Origin: Campylobacter blaseri
GTDB taxonomy: Bacteria > Campylobacterota > Campylobacteria > Campylobacterales > Campylobacteraceae
Reading direction: 5' to 3'
DNA: 64,000 nucleotides
Assembly: GCF_013201895.1 (NCBI RefSeq)
Contig: NZ_CP053841.1
Location: forward strand, 1,302,001 to 1,366,000
Part shown: positions 56,415 to 64,000 of the stretch, piece by piece
Layout of the letters: the number at the start of each line of letters is the position of its first letter
Position numbering within the stretch: position 1 is the first letter of the stretch
The notes under the pieces: model-generated
Told to the model about the DNA's origin: nothing
Seen by the model: the letters and a program-made list of their open reading frames with translations, nothing else
Databases searched by the model: none
Position numbers and translations under genes: made by a program

Positions 56415-56714
56415 ATGAAAAAAATTTTATTTGCGTCTATCTTAGCCGCTAGTTCAGTATTTGCACATACTGCTTTAATGAGTTGCTTTGACAATGGCGA
56501 TTCAACTATAACTTGCGAAGGTGGTTTTAGTGATGGTTCGTCTGCAAATGGTGTTATTTTTAAAGTTATACAAAATGGCAAAACTTTAGAAGAAGGTAAA
56601 TTTAACGAAGATAGCGAATTTACATTTAAAAAACCAGAAGGTGAGTATGAAGCTCATTTTGATGCTGGCGAAGGCCATAAAGTTATAGTTAAAAGTTCAG
56701 ATATAGCTGAATAG
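56415..56714 (+). CDS. Small secreted protein with N-terminal His
   Basis: A 99-aa protein: signal peptide ending SSVFA, mature start HTALMSCFDNG, then a small beta-sandwich-like domain with a Cys pair (C24, C35) and a C-terminal strand run ending HFDAGEGHKVIVKSSDIAE. It resembles the small Ig-like partners of DUF4198 proteins. Strong AAGGAGG precedes the start. Function is probably periplasmic iron or other metal handling alongside FeoB. Confidence 0.75.
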   Translation: MKKILFASILAASSVFAHTALMSCFDNGDSTITCEGGFSDGSSANGVIFKVIQNGKTLEEGKFNEDSEFTFKKPEGEYEAHFDAGEGHKVIVKSSDIAE

Positions 56715-56745
56715 TTTATATATTATTAAGACAAAAAGGAAAAAA

Positions 56746-57564
56746 ATGAAAAAGATTTTATTATCATCAATTGTAGCAGCTTCTGTTTGCACTTCTGCTT
56801 TTGCACATTTTCAAATGGTATATACTCCAGAAAGTGCTTTAGAAAAAGGTACAACTATACCTGTAAAAATTGTATTTAACCACCCATTTGCTGATGAGCA
56901 TACTATGGATATGGGTCTTCAAAAAGATGGCAAAATTAAACCAATTGAAGAATTTTATGTAGTTCACAAAGGTGAAAAAAAAGATTTAAAAGAGAGCCTT
57001 AAAGAGATAACTTTTAAAGGAAACTCAAACTCAGGTAAGGGTTATGAGACTGAGTACAAAGCTAGAAAAATGGGTGATCATATTTTAGTTGCTACTCCAG
57101 CTCCTTATTACGAAGCTAATGAAGATGGATATATACAACAAATAACAAAAGTTATTGTTAATGTTGCTGGTGCTCCAACTGATTGGGATAGTGAGCTTGG
57201 GCTAAAAGCTGAAATAGTTCCACTTACAAAACCATATTCAATTTGGACTGGCAGTACTTTTTCAGGCATTGTAAAAGGTAACGGAAAACCTGTTCCATTT
57301 GCTGAAATTGAAGTTGAATATTTAAACTATGATGTAGATATTAAAGCTAATAAAATGGGCAAAAAAGCTCATGCTAAAGCTCCACAAGATAGTTTTGTAA
57401 CACTAACTATAAAAGCTGATCAAGATGGCAAATTTACTTTTGGAATTCCAAAAGCTGGATGGTGGGGATTTGCAGCACTTGGTGTAGGCGAACAAGATAA
57501 ATATGACGGCAAAGAATTAAGCCAAGATGCTGTTATATGGGTTCAGGCAAAAGATATGAAATAA
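56746..57564 (+). CDS. Periplasmic DUF4198 protein of the feo cluster
   Basis: A 272-aa secreted protein: signal peptide ending TSAFA, mature start HFQMVY, DUF4198 domain with NHPFADEHTMDMG near residue 46 and a C-terminal Ig-like module (DQDGKFTFGIPKAGWWGFAAL). DUF4198 proteins accompany Fe or Ni/Co transporters in many anaerobes. It follows the small His-start protein by 31 bp and is probably in the feo transcript. Confidence 0.85.
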   Translation: MKKILLSSIVAASVCTSAFAHFQMVYTPESALEKGTTIPVKIVFNHPFADEHTMDMGLQKDGKIKPIEEFYVVHKGEKKDLKESLKEITFKGNSNSGKGYETEYKARKMGDHILVATPAPYYEANEDGYIQQITKVIVNVAGAPTDWDSELGLKAEIVPLTKPYSIWTGSTFSGIVKGNGKPVPFAEIEVEYLNYDVDIKANKMGKKAHAKAPQDSFVTLTIKADQDGKFTFGIPKAGWWGFAALGVGEQDKYDGKELSQDAVIWVQAKDMK

Positions 57565-57618
57565 ATCTTATATGAGAGGTTTTACCTCTCATATATAAAA
57601 ATATAAAAAGGAAAAAAT

Positions 57619-57759
57619 ATGCAAACAAATGAAATTATATTTTTAATAGTTGTAGCACTTGGCGCTGGATTTTATATATATAAAAAACTATTTAAATCTG
57701 GAGGTTGTGGTTGTGGCAACAAAAACTGCCATGCTACTGAACAGAAGAAAAAGAATTAA
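57619..57759 (+). CDS. FeoB-associated Cys-rich membrane protein
   Basis: A 46-aa protein, one membrane helix (about 5-22) followed by GGCGCGNKNCHATEQKKKN with three Cys and one His on the cytosolic side. This is the known FeoB-associated Cys-rich pattern. AAAGGAAAA precedes the ATG. It lies 2 bp before the ABC ATPase gene, linking feo to the downstream genes. Confidence 0.85.
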   Translation: MQTNEIIFLIVVALGAGFYIYKKLFKSGGCGCGNKNCHATEQKKKN

Positions 57760-57761
57760 AA

Positions 57762-58604
57762 TTGCAAGATGTTATAGAGATTAAAAATCTAACCCACCAC
57801 TACGGTGATAAAAAAATTTATGAAAATTTAAATCTTAATATTAAAAAAGGCGAGGTTTTTGGAATTCTTGGGAAAAATGGAGTTGGAAAATCAACTCTAA
57901 TAAATATATTGATGGGTTATCTAAAACCTTTAAAGGGGGATTGTTTAATACTTGGTCATAAAAATTATAACTTGCCAAACGATATCAAAAAAGAGATTGC
58001 TCTTTTGTTTGAAGGTTTTGTAAGTTATGATTTTTTTACTATAAAACAGTATGAGAAATTTCTTTCATTTTTTTATCCAAAATGGAAAAAAGATATCTTT
58101 TATGATTTAGTATCTTTAATGAATCTAAATACCAATCAAAAACTATCTACTCTATCTTATGGGCAAAAATCTCAAGTAGTTTTAGGTGCTTTGTTTGCAC
58201 AAGATGCTAGTTTAATTATTTTAGATGATTATTCTATGGGGCTTGATGCTGGTTATAGACGACTTTTTATTGATTATTTAAAAGATTATTTAGATGGAAC
58301 TAATAAAAGTGTAATTGTTACAAGTCATATTATGAGTGATTTATCAAATTTGGTAAGCAGCATGATTATAGTTGAAAAAGGTGGATTTGTTCACAAAGAT
58401 ACAATGGAAAATTTCATCCAAAATTTTAACTGCTTTAAGTGCAATGTTGATTACGATATATCAAATTTAAATTATAAAAGAGTAGAAAATTTTAAACAAT
58501 ATAAATTAATATATAGCTTTGAAAACTTAGAAAATGAGTATGTTCAAAAAATAGATACTAATTTTGAAGATAAATTTTTAGGTTTTGTAGGAAAATACGA
58601 ATGA
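57762..58604 (+). CDS. ABC transporter ATPase
   Basis: A 280-aa ATPase: Walker A GKNGVGKST, Q-loop LFEGFV region, signature LSYGQKSQV and Walker B LIILDDYSMGLD, in which Asp replaces the usual catalytic Glu. It resembles ATPases of YtrB/CcmA type. The last 60 residues form an extra domain. Start TTG 57762. It overlaps the permease gene by 4 bp. Neighbour to feo in other anaerobes as well; substrate unknown. Confidence 0.88.
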   Translation: MQDVIEIKNLTHHYGDKKIYENLNLNIKKGEVFGILGKNGVGKSTLINILMGYLKPLKGDCLILGHKNYNLPNDIKKEIALLFEGFVSYDFFTIKQYEKFLSFFYPKWKKDIFYDLVSLMNLNTNQKLSTLSYGQKSQVVLGALFAQDASLIILDDYSMGLDAGYRRLFIDYLKDYLDGTNKSVIVTSHIMSDLSNLVSSMIIVEKGGFVHKDTMENFIQNFNCFKCNVDYDISNLNYKRVENFKQYKLIYSFENLENEYVQKIDTNFEDKFLGFVGKYE

Positions 58605-60196
58605 TAAAATCAATTTTTCAAAAAGAATTTATAAAACTTAAATACTACATAATAGTTGCAATTATAATATTTCCTATATTGTTTTTTCTATTTTTTTATA
58701 ATTTAAATCATGAGTTTAAAGGGATTGAACCTGAATCTATGATGTGGTATAGATATATCTATTTAAATTATTACCCTGAATACTCTTTAAAATTTATACC
58801 TATTGTTTTTGGAATTATTTTAGCGATAGCTCAATTCTTGCCTGAAAAAATAGGAAAAAGAGTTAAAATTCTACTTCATCTTCCGCTAAACACAAACAAA
58901 GCTCTGTTTTTACATATAAGTTTTACTATTGCATTTTTAACTTTGTTTTTTATTTTATTTGGGTCTGTTTTTTACACTATTATAAATCAATTTTATCCAA
59001 CTCCTATTGTTATAAACTCACTTGGCAATTTTACTAAGTTTTGCATGGCTGCTATTTTTATATATGTTGGTCTTAGTTCAGCCATTTTAGAGCAAAAACT
59101 AATGGTATCTTTTTTAAAAGGAATCATCTCTTTTATAGTTTTATATTTGATTTTAAATTTACATATAGCCTACTCTATATTTTTTACTATTTTGTTTTAT
59201 TTTATCTCTCTTGATAGCCTAAAAAGCTTTAAAGAACAAAGGATAAATAAACAATTTATTTGCTTTACTTCACTATTTTTAGCAATATTTATAATATTTT
59301 TCGGCTATAAAATTTATATTGAAAATTTCAAAAGAAGTTTTCAAAAATACTATATATTTTACTCTCCAATTATAGAGAAATTTGTATATCAAAAAAATCA
59401 CGGCGGACATATTTTTTCATATCTTACAGAAGATAAAAAAGATCTAAGCCAAAAAGAGTATGAAGCTCTTTTACCTTTTAATTACTGGGCAAATTTAAAA
59501 CAACAAAACAAAATGCCAATTGTTTTAAATGGCAAAAATTATAGTGAAAAAGATATTAAAGCCTCAAGGCTATCTTTAGATTATAAATACAAAGAGCTAA
59601 ATGAAAATCACATGAACTTGTATCCGCTATTTAATCCTAAAAAAGATGTATCTGTTATATCTTATAGTGAAGATATGATATGGGTTAAAAAAGATAAATT
59701 TGTTGTGTTTCATCATGATTCTAAAATAGATGATGATTTAAGCAATAAACTAAATTTAATTGCAAAAGAAAAGGGTTTATCTTTTCCTATTAAAAAAATA
59801 TGGGGTAAATTTAGTAATCTAAAACCATTTGATGCAGGTCTTTTTATAAAAGATAGTAAAAATGAAATTTATAACCTTGCAAGATATGATGATAAAATAA
59901 CACTTAAAAAACTTCCAATCAAGCAAGATATAACCCATATCAAAATATCAGAAAACAAACAAAATGATATTTTAGGCTTTGCTTTTGATGATAAAAATAT
60001 CTATTTATTAAAAAGCAAAGACTATAAGCTTGTGAATTTAAACTTAAAAGAATTTGACTATAAGAGCATGAACTTAAAACTCTTAAAAGATCCGCTTTTT
60101 TATCAAATTAGATTTGATAATGGCAAAACATATAGTTCAAATGTATATGATAATAATTTAAATTTCATTCGTAAATTTGAGATAAATTATGAGTAA
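58601..60196 (+). CDS. DUF4857-type ABC permease
   Basis: A 531-aa protein with about six or seven membrane helices in residues 15-230 and a soluble C-terminal part (about 240-531) with beta-propeller-like short repeats (for example NDILGFAFDDKNIYLLKS). The combination matches DUF4857 proteins found beside feo genes. With the ATPase it makes an exporter-type ABC system of unknown cargo. It overlaps the Fur-family gene by 8 bp. Confidence 0.78.
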   Translation: MIKSIFQKEFIKLKYYIIVAIIIFPILFFLFFYNLNHEFKGIEPESMMWYRYIYLNYYPEYSLKFIPIVFGIILAIAQFLPEKIGKRVKILLHLPLNTNKALFLHISFTIAFLTLFFILFGSVFYTIINQFYPTPIVINSLGNFTKFCMAAIFIYVGLSSAILEQKLMVSFLKGIISFIVLYLILNLHIAYSIFFTILFYFISLDSLKSFKEQRINKQFICFTSLFLAIFIIFFGYKIYIENFKRSFQKYYIFYSPIIEKFVYQKNHGGHIFSYLTEDKKDLSQKEYEALLPFNYWANLKQQNKMPIVLNGKNYSEKDIKASRLSLDYKYKELNENHMNLYPLFNPKKDVSVISYSEDMIWVKKDKFVVFHHDSKIDDDLSNKLNLIAKEKGLSFPIKKIWGKFSNLKPFDAGLFIKDSKNEIYNLARYDDKITLKKLPIKQDITHIKISENKQNDILGFAFDDKNIYLLKSKDYKLVNLNLKEFDYKSMNLKLLKDPLFYQIRFDNGKTYSSNVYDNNLNFIRKFEINYE

Positions 60197-60626
60197 TGAT
60201 GAAGATTTTCAAAGATTATTAAATATTATATTAGGTAGTGTTAAAAAACTCTCATTTCAAAAAGAGGATATTTTAAGAATTTTGTTTTATAATGAGCATT
60301 TAACTGCACAAGATATACAAAAAAAATATAAGTCTTTAAACAAATCATCTATTAGCTTGAGTACTGTATATAGTGCTTTAAACTATTTTAGTAATCTTAA
60401 TCTAATTAAATCCATAGATCATTGTGGTATAAAAAAGTATGAGTTAAATACTGGATTAAGACACGATCATTTAATATGTATAAAATGTAAAAAAATAATT
60501 AATTTTATAGATAAAGATATAATAGATTTACAAAAAGATATAGGAATAAGATATGCCTTTGAAATTCATGGGCATATACTATTATTAGAGGGGATATGTA
60601 AGCAATGTCAAAAACAATTGAAATAA
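60189..60626 (+). CDS. Fur-family metalloregulator
   Basis: A 145-aa Fur/PerR-like protein: N-terminal winged helix (about 10-85, SLSTVYSALNYFSNLNLIK), then HDHLICIKCKK with the first zinc Cys pair and CKQCQ with the second near the C-terminus. It overlaps both neighbours (permease by 8 bp, P1B ATPase by 22 bp), so it is translated with them and most likely controls this locus. It is diverged from a housekeeping Fur and is more likely a dedicated paralogue. Confidence 0.88.
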   Translation: MSNDEDFQRLLNIILGSVKKLSFQKEDILRILFYNEHLTAQDIQKKYKSLNKSSISLSTVYSALNYFSNLNLIKSIDHCGIKKYELNTGLRHDHLICIKCKKIINFIDKDIIDLQKDIGIRYAFEIHGHILLLEGICKQCQKQLK

Positions 60627-62761
60627 AATCAAATATAAAAAATAGAGCAAGATTAAAATCAAAAATTTTTACAAAAAGTAATGAATTAGTTATAGAAAAC
60701 ATCTTATCAAAAGAGGTAAAAAGTATAAGAATGAATTTTGCCTGCCACTCTTTAATAGTTGAATTTGATAGTAATATTACAAATTTAAATAGAATTTTAG
60801 AGAGATTAAATTCTATTTTTGATATAAATAAAGTAGTTAGCAAAAATATAGTTAAAAATAAGATTAAAGAAAATTATCTTACTTCTTGTAATAGCTGCAA
60901 AAGTTGTACCTTATATCCTAATGAAAAAAGCTGGAAAAGAAAACTTTTTGAATATGGAGCATTAAGCGTTGTAGCTATAGGGGTTTTTATTAAAGAGCAT
61001 ATCTTAATGACCGCCCTTTCTCCTGTTGCTGCAATAGCACTTGGCGGACTTAGCGTGTTTGCTGCACTGCCTTTAATAAATGATGCTTACAATGATATAT
61101 TAAATAAAAAATTTACACTTGAAACTTTTATGGCTGCAGCTGTTTTAACTGCTATTTTTGGTGGCGAAATTAGTGCTGCTTTTGAAGTTATTTATATACT
61201 TAGAGGCTCAAGGCTTTTTGAAGAATATACAGCAGAAAAATCTCGCCTTGAGATAAAAAACCTTATAAAAATGGATGTTAAAAAAGTATATGTTCAAAGA
61301 GGTGATGTAGAAATTCAAATAAATCTAGAAGATGTAAGTTATGACGATATAGTAATCTTTGTCCATGGTGAAAAAATATGTGTAGATGGTACTATAATAG
61401 AGGGTGAGGCTGAAATTAATGAATCTATCATAAATGGATACTCTCAAAGTGTACATAAAAAAGTAGGCGATAAGGTATTTGCAAACACAATTGTTGATAG
61501 TGGAAGAATTAAGATAAAAGTAGACGCTTTAGGCGATGAAACATATATAGCAAGAGTTTTAGGAGAAGTGGATAAATATTTGTCTTTAAAATCTTCTAGT
61601 GAGGTTATGGCTGATAAGCTTGCTAAAAGAGTGCTTAAAGTTGGAACTCTATTAACGATCTCCACCCTATTTTTAACCTCATCTTTTACAAATGCTTTTA
61701 GTGTTATGATCATGATGAGCTGTCCTTGTGCAACAGTTCTTGCTGCAAGCTCAGCCATTAGTTCAGCAATAACAAATGCTGCTAAACATGGAATTTTAAT
61801 TAAAGGCGGAATTCATCTAGAAAATATAAGCAAAGCTGATGTTTTTTGCTTTGATAAAACAGGAACTTTAACTACTGCAAAACCTATTGTAGTTGATTAT
61901 AAATCAAATTTGCCAAATAAAGAATTTTTTGAAATTCTTCTGTCTTTAGAAGATAAAAACTCTCACCCAATAGCTAAAGCTATAGTAGATTATGGAAACG
62001 AATTAGGATTTAAAAAACTAAACAATATAAAAATTGATAACAAAATTGGCCTTGGAGTTCAAGGTAAAATAGGCAATGACACCTATCATTTAGGAAATTT
62101 AAAACTAATGCAAGATAATAAAATCACAATAAGGCAAAATAAAGCTTTAAAAGAGCAGCAAAATAGAGCAAATACTATAATATATCTAGCAAAAAACTAT
62201 AAATTTGCAGGCTTTATATCTTTATCTCATGAGATAAGAGATGGAAGTTATCAAATGATAGAAGACTTAAGAAAAAGAGGTGTTAAGAAAATTATTCTCT
62301 TAACAGGAGATGATGAACTAGTAGCTAAGGAATTTGCTAAAAAGTTTAATTTTGATGAAGTTCATCACAACTTGATGCCTGATGAAAAAGCAAAAATAGT
62401 TGAAACTTTATCTAAAGATCACAATGTAGCTATGATAGGTGATGGTGTGAATGACACTTTGGCAATGAGTAAAGCAGATACTAGCATATCTTTTGCAAGT
62501 GGTGGAAGTGAGGCAGCTATAGAGGTTTCAAATATTGCTATTACCAACTCAGATCCAAAAGATATAATAAAGCTTTATGATTTAAGCAAATTCGCTTTAA
62601 AAATTGCGAACCAAAATTATCTAATAGGAACTTCAACTAATATAATAGGAAGTGGTGCTGCTATGCTTGGCCTAATTGGGCCTGCTGGTGCTGGTTTAAC
62701 ACATATAGGCCATACATCTGCAATAATTTTAAATTCAAGCAGAAATAGATTGAAACAATAA
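60605..62761 (+). CDS. Divergent P1B ATPase, FezB-like candidate
   Basis: A 718-aa P-type ATPase. An HMA-like N-terminal domain (about 1-75, without CxxC) is followed by C95-x2-C98-x2-C101, membrane helices, the membrane site SCPCAT (373-375), DKTGTLT (417-423), SHPIA and GDGVNDTLA. The actuator loop that is normally TGES reads NGYS (277-280), so the Glu that drives dephosphorylation is missing. The C-terminus (GLIGPAGAGLTHIGHTSAII...NS) is of the type seen in P1B ATPases of ferrosome operons. Iron is the likely substrate by context. Confidence 0.82.
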   Translation: MSKTIEIKSNIKNRARLKSKIFTKSNELVIENILSKEVKSIRMNFACHSLIVEFDSNITNLNRILERLNSIFDINKVVSKNIVKNKIKENYLTSCNSCKSCTLYPNEKSWKRKLFEYGALSVVAIGVFIKEHILMTALSPVAAIALGGLSVFAALPLINDAYNDILNKKFTLETFMAAAVLTAIFGGEISAAFEVIYILRGSRLFEEYTAEKSRLEIKNLIKMDVKKVYVQRGDVEIQINLEDVSYDDIVIFVHGEKICVDGTIIEGEAEINESIINGYSQSVHKKVGDKVFANTIVDSGRIKIKVDALGDETYIARVLGEVDKYLSLKSSSEVMADKLAKRVLKVGTLLTISTLFLTSSFTNAFSVMIMMSCPCATVLAASSAISSAITNAAKHGILIKGGIHLENISKADVFCFDKTGTLTTAKPIVVDYKSNLPNKEFFEILLSLEDKNSHPIAKAIVDYGNELGFKKLNNIKIDNKIGLGVQGKIGNDTYHLGNLKLMQDNKITIRQNKALKEQQNRANTIIYLAKNYKFAGFISLSHEIRDGSYQMIEDLRKRGVKKIILLTGDDELVAKEFAKKFNFDEVHHNLMPDEKAKIVETLSKDHNVAMIGDGVNDTLAMSKADTSISFASGGSEAAIEVSNIAITNSDPKDIIKLYDLSKFALKIANQNYLIGTSTNIIGSGAAMLGLIGPAGAGLTHIGHTSAIILNSSRNRLKQ

Positions 62762-62829
62762 TGATTTTCAAATTGTATTCAGCTAAATTTAAGCCTCAAA
62801 GTAGATAATTATTATAATAAAGGAAAAGA

Positions 62830-63168
62830 ATGAATATAACACCAGAAATTTTTATAAACCTTCTTAAACACTGCTCTTTAGTCCATCATATAAAAGGAAG
62901 GCTTAGAGTTAGAGTAAGCTCTACTATAAAAGATGAAATTAAAAATTTAGGTATAGATACTAACGACTTTAAGGATTTAAATTTTAATGATATCATTAAT
63001 AATATAAAAGGCATTAATAATGTCAAATTTAATAAATTAGTTGGATCGCTGGTTATAGAATATGATAATAGTATTTTTCCAAAAGAGATGTGGGATGATG
63101 CTTTAATCGGAAAAAATATAGATAATTTACTAAAAGCTATAAATAAAACTATAGAGGATATAAAATGA
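62830..63168 (+). CDS. HMA-like small protein
   Basis: A 112-aa protein with an HMA-like beta-alpha fold lacking Cys: HHIKGRLRVRVSS, then GINNVKFNKLVGSLVIEYDN. The G-R-x-R-x-R pattern is the one found at the N-terminus of several P1B ATPases next to such operons. It starts 68 bp after the ATPase gene and overlaps the ferritin-like gene by 4 bp. It may be a targeting or assembly partner of the ATPase (inference). Confidence 0.7.
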   Translation: MNITPEIFINLLKHCSLVHHIKGRLRVRVSSTIKDEIKNLGIDTNDFKDLNFNDIINNIKGINNVKFNKLVGSLVIEYDNSIFPKEMWDDALIGKNIDNLLKAINKTIEDIK

Positions 63169-63785
63169 ATAATGAAATAGACCTAGCAATAGAACACGAA
63201 AAGCAAGGAATTATTATGTATGAAGGGTTTTATGAGAAATTTCAAAACCCGCTTTTTTTACAAATTTTAAATGTTAAAAAAACTGGCTTGGAGATCATAA
63301 ACCCTTTAAAACAAGAAGAGCTAACTAATAATATTTATAAAAAATTTAGCAATATACAAGATGAAAAAAATGCTATTTTTACAGCTATAGCTTATGAGAT
63401 TGAAAGTGAAAATTTATATGATGATTTAACAAACACTATAGAAGATGAACAAGCTAAAGATGTATTTTTCAGACTATGGGCTACATCATCAAACGAGTAT
63501 AGACCAGCTCTTGAAAATGAGCTTAATAAGAAAAAAGAAGAAAAAAAAGATGATGATGAGAAAAAACATATAAATCCAAATAATATGGGGTTCACATTTG
63601 ATTCAAAATCTTTTAATGAGATAAGCGAAGTTTTTAACAAATTTAGTACAGGCTCAGCCACAAAAGAGGATATTGAGAAAATTTTAAATAATCCAAACAT
63701 ATCATTTTTTACAGGAGCTGTAGTTGGTGCTTTAGGCGGTATTTTAATTAATCAAATTTTAGAAAACAAAAATATTGAAAAATAA
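63165..63785 (+). CDS. Tail-anchored ferritin-like protein
   Basis: A 206-aa protein. The first 125 residues look like a ferritin-like helical bundle with metal-ligand candidates (IEHEKQGIIMYEGF; YEIESENLYDDL; EYRPALENEL). A charged Lys/Glu linker (127-140) follows, then a C-terminal helix FFTGAVVGALGGILINQIL (about 178-196) with GxxxG-type packing that should insert in a membrane. This would hold an iron-binding domain on a membrane surface. I cannot name the family exactly. Confidence 0.65.
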   Translation: MNNEIDLAIEHEKQGIIMYEGFYEKFQNPLFLQILNVKKTGLEIINPLKQEELTNNIYKKFSNIQDEKNAIFTAIAYEIESENLYDDLTNTIEDEQAKDVFFRLWATSSNEYRPALENELNKKKEEKKDDDEKKHINPNNMGFTFDSKSFNEISEVFNKFSTGSATKEDIEKILNNPNISFFTGAVVGALGGILINQILENKNIEK

Positions 63786-63807
63786 ATTTTATAACAAAGG
63801 AGTTGAA

Positions 63808-64000
63808 ATGGCATTACCATTTATAGCAGGATTAGTAGTAGGTTCAGCAGCAGTTGTAGCATACAACAACAGAAATAAACTAAAAGAGGTTGTTTCTGAT
63901 GGAATTGAAAAAGGCAAAGATGTAGTAAGCGACATTAAAGAGTATGCAGAAGAAAAAGTTAGTAAAAAAGAGGAGCCTAAAGAGGAAAAAGCAGTAAAAG
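63808..64000 (+). CDS. Small Gly-zipper membrane protein, cut by window end
   Basis: The first 64 residues are visible: a hydrophobic helix MALPFIAGLVVGSAAVVAYN with small-residue packing, then a charged amphipathic tail rich in Lys and Glu. AAAGGAG precedes the ATG. It comes 22 bp after the ferritin-like gene, and the frame is still open at the edge. The layout recalls small membrane proteins of magnetosome or ferrosome operons. Confidence 0.65.
   Translation, partial: MALPFIAGLVVGSAAVVAYNNRNKLKEVVSDGIEKGKDVVSDIKEYAEEKVSKKEEPKEEKAVK

Noticed and set aside
62803-62817. Fur-like site AGATAATTATTATAA before the HMA-like gene
   Set aside because: It resembles the consensus but lies so close to the start codon that it overlaps the ribosome binding region, and A/T-rich sequence makes such matches common here.

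Overview
The window is AT-rich epsilonproteobacterial DNA, almost certainly a Campylobacter other than C. jejuni. Four things point there: an rRNA operon whose 23S gene carries a helix-45 intervening sequence; gene orders shared with Campylobacter/Helicobacter (formyl-THF ligase/RNase Y beside a thioredoxin lipoprotein-ftsY-radA; dps-pgi-galU-tupCB with divergent tupA; dapD-mrp near ispDF-HP1021/Cj1608-like regulator-sulfurylase homologue-pgpA); TTG starts; and very short or overlapping gene junctions. The species cannot be fixed from sequence reading alone.

Layout. (1) 1-5.6 kb: an rRNA operon on the minus strand (16S, tRNA-Ile, tRNA-Ala, 23S running off the left edge), with a long Ala-23S spacer. 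(2) 5.6-9.9 kb: an accessory scar of small membrane proteins, a secreted Sel1/Hcp-like protein, truncated or frameshifted genes and two families of diverged direct repeats; it reads as a shuffled cassette array. (3) 9.9-16.7 kb: dedA, a SYLF lipid-binding protein, rny and a 5-FCL on minus; a thioredoxin lipoprotein, ftsY, radA and sodC on plus. (4) 16.7-24 kb: small ORFs and broken XRE regulators around dps-pgi-galU and the tungstate transporter tupABC. (5) 24-31.3 kb: an ABC-F/thiSFGHE run, then mrp-dapD. (6) 31.5-37.6 kb: C45 acyltransferase, PACE-type efflux protein, YecH-like protein behind an FNR-type box, and a TonB receptor-exbB-exbD-tonB operon. (7) 37.9-44 kb: ispDF, atypical response regulator, sulfurylase homologue, pgpA, uvrB. 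(8) 44.4-50.2 kb: a CadC-like repressor and P1B ATPase, followed by a two-gene BcgI-like Type IIB restriction-modification system lying between two copies of the ATPase 3' end. (9) 50.2-53.6 kb: DUF4198 protein, aldo/keto reductase, TSUP permease, acpS. (10) 53.7-64 kb: a long iron locus.

The most interesting stretch is the iron locus. feoA-feoB is followed by two secreted proteins whose predicted mature N-terminus is His, a FeoB-associated Cys-rich membrane protein, and an ABC ATPase/DUF4857-type permease pair. The permease gene overlaps a Fur-family regulator gene, which in turn overlaps a divergent P1B ATPase gene. After these come an HMA-like small protein, a tail-anchored ferritin-like protein and a small Gly-zipper membrane protein cut by the window end. 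This set resembles the published ferrosome (fez) operons, which are built around a P1B-6 ATPase; I propose, as inference, that this is a Campylobacter ferrosome-like or other membrane-bounded iron-handling locus coupled to ferrous iron import.

Genes likely gained by transfer are the R-M pair (bracketed by duplicated ATPase tails), sodC (followed by a short copy of the radA tail) and the 5.6-9.9 kb array.
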